From NCBI RefSeq assembly GCF_029633865.1, contig NC_079212.1, forward strand, positions 87,979,986-88,043,985: 64,000 bases of DNA, written 5' to 3'. Positions 11,501 through 20,500 of this stretch are shown here, piece after piece. Under the pieces are notes generated by a model. That model did no database searches. It saw only the letters and a list, made by a program, of their open reading frames with translations, and had not been told where the DNA came from. The stretch is from Lampris incognitus. Lineage: Eukaryota; Chordata; Actinopteri; Lampriformes; Lampridae. Both the position numbers and the translations under genes were made by a program. Each line of letters starts with the position of its first letter. Position 1 is the stretch's first letter.

Positions 11501-14500
11501 GGCAGCTCCACATGTATCTGAGAAGGCATGTGGTAGTCTGCAGCCCTCCCCGGATCGGCAGAGGGGGTGGAGCAGCGACTGGGATGGCTCAGAGGATGGG
11601 GTAATTGGCCAAGTACAATTGGGGAGAGAAAAGGGGGAAAATTGAAAAAAAAAAAAGTTAGATGACATCTAGTGTTTAACTGCTTGCTTCTAAAGTGGGT
11701 GTAATGTCTTACTTTACAGGTACGTACAAATAAGTGTCATCTGCATAGCAGTGGACATTGATTCCATAGCTGAGGAAGAGAGATAGGTGAGATATACAAA
11801 GAAGGACCCAGAATTGAGCCTAAGAGTATGCCATGAAGAGTGGTGTCAAAGGCTCCACAAAGATCGAGTAACAATCAGTCTTTTGGACTTGGGCTGTTTC
11901 CAAGGGCAACGTGATGCCAGGCGCCATCTACCAAGGATCAGAGGCATTGTTTACAAATTAGCTAGCACTTTAGCCATTGACTTAGCCATATATTAGCGTT
12001 ACATTTACCTTTACCCTTACCTCACTGAGATGTTTAAAGAACATGATTTATTTGCGTCTCACTGCTGCAACGTAGGCCATCCTGCGCCTCTTGGTTAAGT
12101 CCTCTGTGTTTTTTCCTTCGTTTCTCTTCCAAGAAGGGAAAGAAAAAAAACAACCCATTCTCTGGTTTTTTACCGGAGTGATCGTGGGATTTGCTGTGGC
12201 AATTCTTCACACAACAGGAACACCCAACCATCTCGCCTGCGTGCAGTATCTAATCTAGTATATAGCTATATATCCAATCTAACCTAAAATTTACCTTAAA
12301 ATATATATATATATATACACACACATATAACTTAAAATCTCACCAGAGAAAATCTGTGATCGTAACGTTAATTTGAAAAAATAGTTGACGTACTAATAGA
12401 GTTAGTAAGAAAAATCTGTGCTATCAGCTAACAACAATGATTAACATTACTTGAAAGATGGCGGCGTGTGACATCACGACCGAAAGACCGATAGATTTGG
12501 AATCTGAATCCCTTGCCAGCAGCTCATTTACCACTTTCATAAATGCAATTATAGTAGAATGACCAGAGTTAAATGCAGATCGAAATAGCTCAAAAAGTTT
12601 GTTGTTGAACAAGAAAGCTATAAGTCGCTTAGCCACATTTCTTATACATGGTTACTGTAGTTGAAATATGATGAATGTGGTTGCAGATATTCTCAGTATC
12701 CAGTCGTGGCCTTCAGACATGCCTGATCTGTCGGTCTTCTCCAACCTCCAGATAATTCAGGGCAGAACACCTTACAGGTGACTACCTTTTTCAATGTTTT
12801 TGCTTGTTCTCGTTTCTTTTTCCAGTGCATGTCTATTTGTCATTGTTCTTACTGTTTTACATCTCATCATCCCCCTCATGCCTTTGTCAAATGCCCTCAT
12901 TTTTTCTTTTCATTTTTACCCTATTCAGAAGCATGAGCTCTAAAAGGTAGAGTAAAACATTTAATTTACCTGTCTTTGCTTCTCTCTGTGCAGCAACGTT
13001 TCACATTTCTGCTTTAGTTGTTCCTTATCCGATGCGAGGGTCTCAAGACAAGATGTTGTGTTGCTGTAAAGCTCCTTGAGGCAAATTTGTAATTTGTGAC
13101 ATTGGGCTATACAAATAAAATTGACTGACTTTATATAATGCAGAGCACACATCTAACACAATTCCTCACCTTAAGTACTACTACTACTACTTTCGGCTCC
13201 TCCCGTTAGGGGTCGCTGCAGCAGATCATCCATTTCCATCTCTTCCTGTCCTCTGCATCTTCCTCTGTCACACCAGCCACCTGCATGTCCTCCCTCACCA
13301 CACACATAAACCTCCTCTTTGGCCTTCCTCTTTTCCTGTTCCCTTGCAGTTCCATATTCAGCATCCTTCTCCCAATATACCCAGTATCTCTCCTCCACAC
13401 ATGTCCAAACCATCTCAATCTCACCTCTCTTGCTGTCTCCAAACCGTCCAACCTGCGCTGTCCCTCTAATGTACTCGCTCCTAATCCTGTCCTTCTTTGT
13501 CACTCCCAATGAAAATCTTATCATCTTCAACTCTGCCACCTCCAGCTCCACCTCCTGTCTTTTCGTCAGTGCCACTGTCTCCAAACCATATAACATAGCT
13601 GGTCTCACAACCATCTTGTAAACCTTCCCTTTAACTCTTGCTGGTACCCTTCTGTCACAAATTGCTCCTGACACTCTTCTCCACCCACTCCACCCTGCCT
13701 GCACTCTCTTCTTCACCTCTCTTCTGCACACCCCGTTACTTTGGACAGTTGACCCCCAAGCACTTTGGACAGTTGACCCCCACTGACCCACTTCAGTGTT
13801 GCGTGGAGGTTGGGGACAGTACCTGTGGAGTAGCAGACTGGAGTGGTGGTTCCCATATTCATAAAAGGGGACCGGAGGGTGTGCTCCAGTTATCGGGGCA
13901 TCACATTGCTCAGCCTCCCTGGGAAAGTACTCTAGGGTGCACGAAAGGAGGCTCCAACCAATTGTCAAACCTCGGCTCCAGGAGGAACAATGCAGATTCC
14001 GTCCTGGCCGTGGAACAACGGCCCAACTCTTTACCCTTGCGGAAGTGCTGAGGGGGGCATGGGAGTTTGACCAGCCAGTCTACATGTGTTTTGTGGACTT
14101 GGAGAAGGCTTACAACTGTGTACCCCAGGGCACTCTGTGGGAGATACTGCGGGAGTATAGGGTACCGAGGCAGTTGCTACAAGCCATCCGGTCCTTGTAT
14201 AACCAAAGTGAGAGCTGTGTCCGCATTCTCGGCACAAAGTCAAACACGCTTTCAGTGGGTGTCGGACTCCGCCAAGGTTGTCCTTTGTCTCCGATTCTGT
14301 TTATGATATTCATGGACAGAATCTCAAGGTGAAGCCAAGGTGAGGAGTGTGTCCGTTTTGGGAACCTCAGAATTGCACCTCTGCTCTTTGCATATTATGT
14401 GGTTTTGTTGGCTTCATCAGAATGCAACCTCCAGCGTGAACTGGGGCGGTTTGCAGCTGAGTGTGAAATGGCTGAGATGAGAGTCAGCACCTCCAAGTCT

Positions 14501-17500
14501 GAGGCCATGGTTCTCTACCGGAAAATGGTGGCTTGCTCCCTCCGGGTTGGGGATGAGTTGTTGCCTCAAGTGAAGGAATTTAAGTATCTCAGGGTCTTGT
14601 TCACGAGTGAGGGTAGGATGGAGCGGGAGATTGACAGGCGGATTGGTGCAGCATCCACAGTATTGCGGACGTTGTACCGGATCGTTGTGGCAAAGAAGGA
14701 GCTGAGCCAGAAGGCAAAGCTCTCAATTTACCATTCAATCTTCATTCCAATCCTCACCTATGGGCATGAGCTTTGGTAGTGACCGAAAGGGTGAGATCGC
14801 GGATACAAGTGGTTGAAATTAGTTTCCTCCGCAGGGTGTCTGGGCTCAGCCTTAGAGATAGGGTGAGGAGCTCGGACATCCGGAGGGAACTTGGAGTAGA
14901 GCCGATGCGCCTTCGCATCGAACAGAGCCAGTTGAGATGGTTTGGGCATCTGATTAGGATGCTTCCTGGGCACCTTCCTTTGGAGGTTTACCGGGCACGG
15001 CCAACTGGAAGGAGATCCCGGGGTAGACCCAGAATGCGCTGGAGGGACTACATGTCCAATCTGGCCTGGGAACACCTTGGGATCCCACAGGAGGAGCTGG
15101 AGGGCGTTGCTGGGGAGAGGGACGTCTGGAGTGCCCTACTTAGCTTGCTGCCATCGTGACCCGACCCCGGAGAAGCGGCTGAAGATGAGATGAGACCCCC
15201 AAGTATTTAAACTCATTTGCCTTCGTCACCTCCACTCCTTGCATCCTCACCATTCCACTGTCCTCCCTCTCATTCATGCATAGGTATTCCATCTTGCTCC
15301 TACTGACTTTCAATCCTCTTCTCTCCAGTGCATACCTCCACCTCTCCAGGCTCTCCTCAACCTGCATCCTACTCTCGCTACAGATCACGATGTCATCCGC
15401 GAACATCATAGTCCACAGAGACTCCTGCCTGATCTCGTCCGTCAACCTGTCCATCACCATTGCAAACAAGAAAGGGCTCAGAGCCGATCCTTGATGTAAT
15501 CCCACCTTCACCTTGAACTCATCTGTCACTCCTACTGCACATCTCACCACTGTCAGACTTCCCTCATACATATCCTGCACCACTCCTACATACTTCTCTG
15601 CAACTCCCGACTTCCTCATACAATACCACACCTCCTCTCTCGGCACCCTGTCATATGCTTTCTCTAAATCTAGAAACCCCAATTCCAATGAAGTTGGGAC
15701 GTTGTGTAAAACGTGAATAAAAACAGAATACAATGATTTGCAAATCCTTTTCGACCTATATTCAAGTCAATATACTACAAACACAAGATATTTAATGTTC
15801 AAACTGATACACTTTATTGTTTTTTTGCAAATATTCACTCATTTTGAATTTGATGCCTGCACCATGTTCAAAAGAAGCTGGGACAGGGGCAACAAAAGAC
15901 TGGGAAAGTTGAGGAATGCTCAAAAAACACCTGTTTGGAACATTCCACAGGTGAACAGGTTAACTGGAAACAGGTGAGTGTCATGATTGGATATAAAAGG
16001 AGCATCCCCGAAAGGCTCAGTCGTTCACAAGCAAGGATGGGGTGAGGTTCCCCACTTTGTGAACAACTGCGTGAGCAAACAGTCCAACAGTTTAAGAACA
16101 ACGTTTCTCGCAAGGAATTTAGGGATTTCCTCATCTACAGTCCATAATATCATCAATAGATTCAGAGAATCCGGAGAAATCTCTGCACGTAAGCGGCAAG
16201 ACTGAAAACCAACATTAAATGCCCATGACCTTCGACCCCTCAGGTGGCACTGCATTAAAAACCGACATCATTGTGTAAAGGATATTACCACATGGGCTCA
16301 GGAACACTTGGGAAAACCATCGTCAGTTAACACAGTTCGTCGCTACATCTGCAAGTGCAAGTTAAAACTCTCCCATGCAAAGCCAAAGCCATATATCAAC
16401 ACCACCCAGAAACGCCGCCGGCTTCTCTGGCCCGACCTCATCTGAGATGGACTGACGCAAAGTGGACAAGTGTGCTGTGGTCTGACGAGTCCACATTTCA
16501 AATTGTTTTTGGAAATCATGGACGTCGTGTCCTCCGGGCTAAAGAGGAAAAGGACCATCCAGATTGTTATCAGCGCAAAGTCCAAAAGCCAGCATCTGTG
16601 ATGGTATGGGGGTGTGTTAGTGCCCATGGCATCATGGGTAACTTGCACATCTGTGAAGGCACCATTAATGCTGAAAGGTACATACAGGTTTTGGAGCAAC
16701 ATATGCTGTCATCCAAGCGATGTCTTTTTCAGGGATGTCCCTGCTTATTTCAGCAAGACAATGCCAAGCCACATTCTGCACGTGTTACACCAGCGGGGCT
16801 TCGTAGTAAAAGAGTGCTGGTACTAGACTGGCCTGCCTGCAGCCCAGACCTGTCTCCCATTGAAAATGTGTGGCGCATTATGAAGCACAAAATACGACAA
16901 CGGAGACCCCGGAGTGTTGAGCAACTGAAGCCGTACATCAAGCAAGAATGGGAAAGAATTCCACCTACAAAGCTTCAACAATTAGTGTCCTCAGTTCCCA
17001 AACGCTTATTGAGTGTTGTTAAAAGGAAAGGTGGTGTGACACAGTGGTGAACATAACCTTGTCCCAGCTTTTTTGGAACATGTTGCAGGCATCAAATTCA
17101 AAATGAGTGAATATTTGCAAAAAAATAATAAAGTTTATCAGTTTGAACATTAAATATCTTGTTTTTGTAGTGTATTCAATTGAATATACACTACCGTTCA
17201 AAAGTTTGGGATCACCCAAACAATTTCGTGTTTTCCATGAAAAGTCACACTTATTCACCACCATATGTTGTGAAATGAATAGAAAATAGAGTCAAGACAT
17301 TGACAAGGTTAGAAATAATGATTTGTATTTGAAATAAGATTTTTTTTACATCAAACTTTGCTTTCGTCAAAGAATCCTCCATTTGCAGCAATTACAGCAT
17401 TGCAGACCTTTGGCATTCTAGCTGTTAATTTGTTGAGGTAATCTGGAGAAATTGCACCCCACGCTTCCAGAAGCAGCTCCCACAAGTTGGATTGGTTGGA

Positions 17501-20500
17501 TGGGCACTTCTTTGAGCAGATTGAGTTTCTGGAGCATCACATTTGTGGGGTCAATTAAACGCTCAAAATGGCCAGAAAAAGAGAACTTTCATCTGAAACT
17601 CGACAGTCTATTCTTGTTCTTAGAAATGAAGGCTATTCCATGCGAGAAATTGCTAAGAAATTGAAGATTTCCTACACCGGTGTGTACTACTCCCTTCAGA
17701 GGACAGCACAAACAGGCTCTAACAGGTACTATTTAATGAAGATGCCAGTTGGGGACCTGTGAGGCGTCTGTTTCTCAAACTAGAGACTCTAATGTACTTT
17801 TCTTCTTGCTCAGTTGTGCAACGCGGCCTCCCACTTCTTTTTCTACTCTGGTTAGAGCCTGTTTGTGCTGTCCTCTGAAGGGAGTAGTACACACCGGTGT
17901 AGGAAATTTTCAATTTCTTAGCAATTTCTCGCATGGAATAGCCTTCATTTCTAAGAACAAGAATAGACTGTCGAGTTTCAGATGAAAGTTCTCTTTTTCT
18001 GGCCATTTTGAGCGTTTAATTGACCCCACAAATGTGATGCTCCAGAAACTCAATCTGCTCAAAGAAGTGCCCATCCAACCAATCCAACTTGTGGGAGCTG
18101 CTTCTGGAAGCGTGGGGTGCAATTTCTCCAGATTACCTCAACAAATTAACAGCTAGAATGCCAAAGGTCTGCAATGCTGTAATTGCTGCAAATGGAGGAT
18201 TCTTTGACGAAAGCAAAGTTTGATGTAAAAAAAATCTTATTTCAAATACAAATCATTATTTCTAACCTTGTCAATGTCTTGACTCTATTTTCTATTCATT
18301 TCACAACATATGGTGGTGAATAAGTGTGACTTTTCATGGAAAACACAAAATTGTTTGGGTGATCCCAAACTTTTGAACGGTAGTGTAGGTGGAAAAGGAT
18401 TTGCAAATCATTGTATTCTGTTTTTATTTACGTTTTACACAACGTCCCAACTTCATTGGAATTGGGGTTTGTACAAAGACACAATGCAACTCCTTCTGAC
18501 CTCTATACTTCTCCATCAACATTCTCAAAGCAACCTTCACATCTGTGGTGCTCTTTCATGGCATAAAACCATACTGCTGCTCACTAATCGTCACCTCTCC
18601 TCTTAACCTAGCTTCTATTGCTCTTTCCCACACCTTCATGCTGTGGCTGATCAACTTTATAGCTCTGTAGTTGATACAGTTCTGCACGTCAGCCTTTTTT
18701 CTTTTAAATCTTAAGATGAGGAATTGAAAATTCCTCATCTTAAGTACAATGTTTCACAAATGGTTCAAGTAGGCGACAAGAAGGTGAGGCCAAGCAAGAT
18801 CCAAACGCCAGTTAAAGCTTTTACTGTAGTTATAAATAATGTACATAACAATCATGAAGTGTGGTCATGTGGGAAATCAGTAGTGTGCGTTTGTGTGGCT
18901 GTACGCTGAATATCGTATTAGGGTGTTGGAAAAGATACAAAATAACAAACCAAGCCTAGAAAACAAACAAAGTGTGGAGCCTGTGGAGGAAGGGAAAGCG
19001 AGCCTTCTCTGAAGGTTTTATACGGGCAAAAGCCAGCGTTGCCACCTCATCAGTCTCATGAGCCTCGCAGCTCTGCCCGCAAACTGCCTGTGAGGGAAAC
19101 GAGTACAGGACAACAAGCAGACAGGGTGGGGAGGTACAACAACTTCATACGAACGTTATGAAATGTTATTGTTTAGAGGTTCATGAGGAGGTGATGCTCT
19201 TGCATTTATTTATGAAAATTGATTGATAATTGAAGAGGTATTTATGCCTGTAATTGGGTTGGTCTGTTGTACTTTGAGCAAAATCGTAACTATGGACACT
19301 GATTCATCACGGGCATTTCCTTACTGATTAAACTCCCTCATTCTGACCACTTTTAGGGGCTACTCTCTTCTGGTGATGAAGATTCCCTCTCTGACCTCTC
19401 TGGGACTTAGCTCGCTGCGGAGGATCAATGACGGCGGCGTCTACATCACGGGGAACAAGATGCTGTGCTACCATAACACCGTCGACTGGACACGACTCTT
19501 GGGCAGCAGCGGCTCCCGCCCCCAGCGGCGTCAGAAGCACATCGACGTCAAGGACAACCGTTCACTGAACCGATGTGGTGAGAGACAGACCGAGGGGTGT
19601 TTAGACTGGCATCCTTAACTGGTTTCTCAAAGAAAGTTGAGTCAGTTTATCTGGACACAACGTTTATTGACAGAACCGTTTCAGCACTCATATATCGCCC
19701 CTTTCCCACTACATGGTACCAGCTCAACTCGCAGAGTGTCGTTTTCTGTTACCATACCCCCTCAGTGTAGCTTGTCTGTATTGATTTTGGTATCCGCTCC
19801 AGTTTTTTTGGAACCTGGACAAAGGTGGTACCAGAAAAGTGGTAACAGTTACCAAAATGCCTGTATTTTCCAGTATGGAAAATTAAAAAAATCAGGTTGA
19901 GTTGAGTCGGTACCATTTAGTGGAAAAGGGGCATAAGTGACCTCTTCAGTCTCAACTGACTGCAGGTATCTCCACCCTTATAAACAATACAGTGGCATAA
20001 TGACCGAAACCAATGATCAGTTTCATATGCAAATTGTTGTGACCATTAACTAGAGTTACAACGGCCATGTGTACATTCACAGAGGATTGGGGAATAGTTG
20101 CAATCACAGCATTGTAAGATGGTGACAGATGTACTCTTAGACTGCCCCCCTCAGTTCAGGGATGGTCGTCCCCTCTTCAAACCAGCCTTCCTCCCTATCA
20201 AGGATGTGCACATCCTCATCCATGAAAGAGTGGCCACTGGCCTGTAGATGGTGTAGGGCAGTGTTTCCCAACCCAGTCCTCAAGGAACCCCTGTCCCGCA
20301 GATTTTCTTTGCAACCCTGAATAGGTACCTGTTTGTAGTTATTCAACCAATCAGCAATGAATTATGTCAGATGTTGCACACCTTGCATAATTAAGTGCTC
20401 TGAGATGAACGGTTGAGTAAGTACAAGCAGGGCTATCTATGCAGGGTTACTATGAAAATCTGCAGGATAGGGGGTCCTTGAGGACTGGGTTAGGAAACGT

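Larger units (their letters stand above)
13177..18727 (-). mobile_element. RTE/BovB-like LINE split by Rex3 and two Tc1 insertions
   Basis: Minus-strand RTE pieces lie at 13177-13760 (C-terminal, with [16 protein letters not shown]), 15195-15670 (RT core with [35 protein letters not shown]) and 18474-18727 (upstream RT with [14 protein letters not shown]). They are collinear parts of one element. The first gap holds a Rex3-like LINE flanked by GACCCCCAAG on both sides; the second holds the Tc1 pair with a TA target site. The first piece carries an ACTACTACTACT 3' tail at 13179. Confidence 0.75.

Noticed and set aside
17568-18006. Two intact Tc1 transposase genes
   Set aside because: Only N-terminal parts are present, on opposite strands of a palindrome; no catalytic DDE residues follow.
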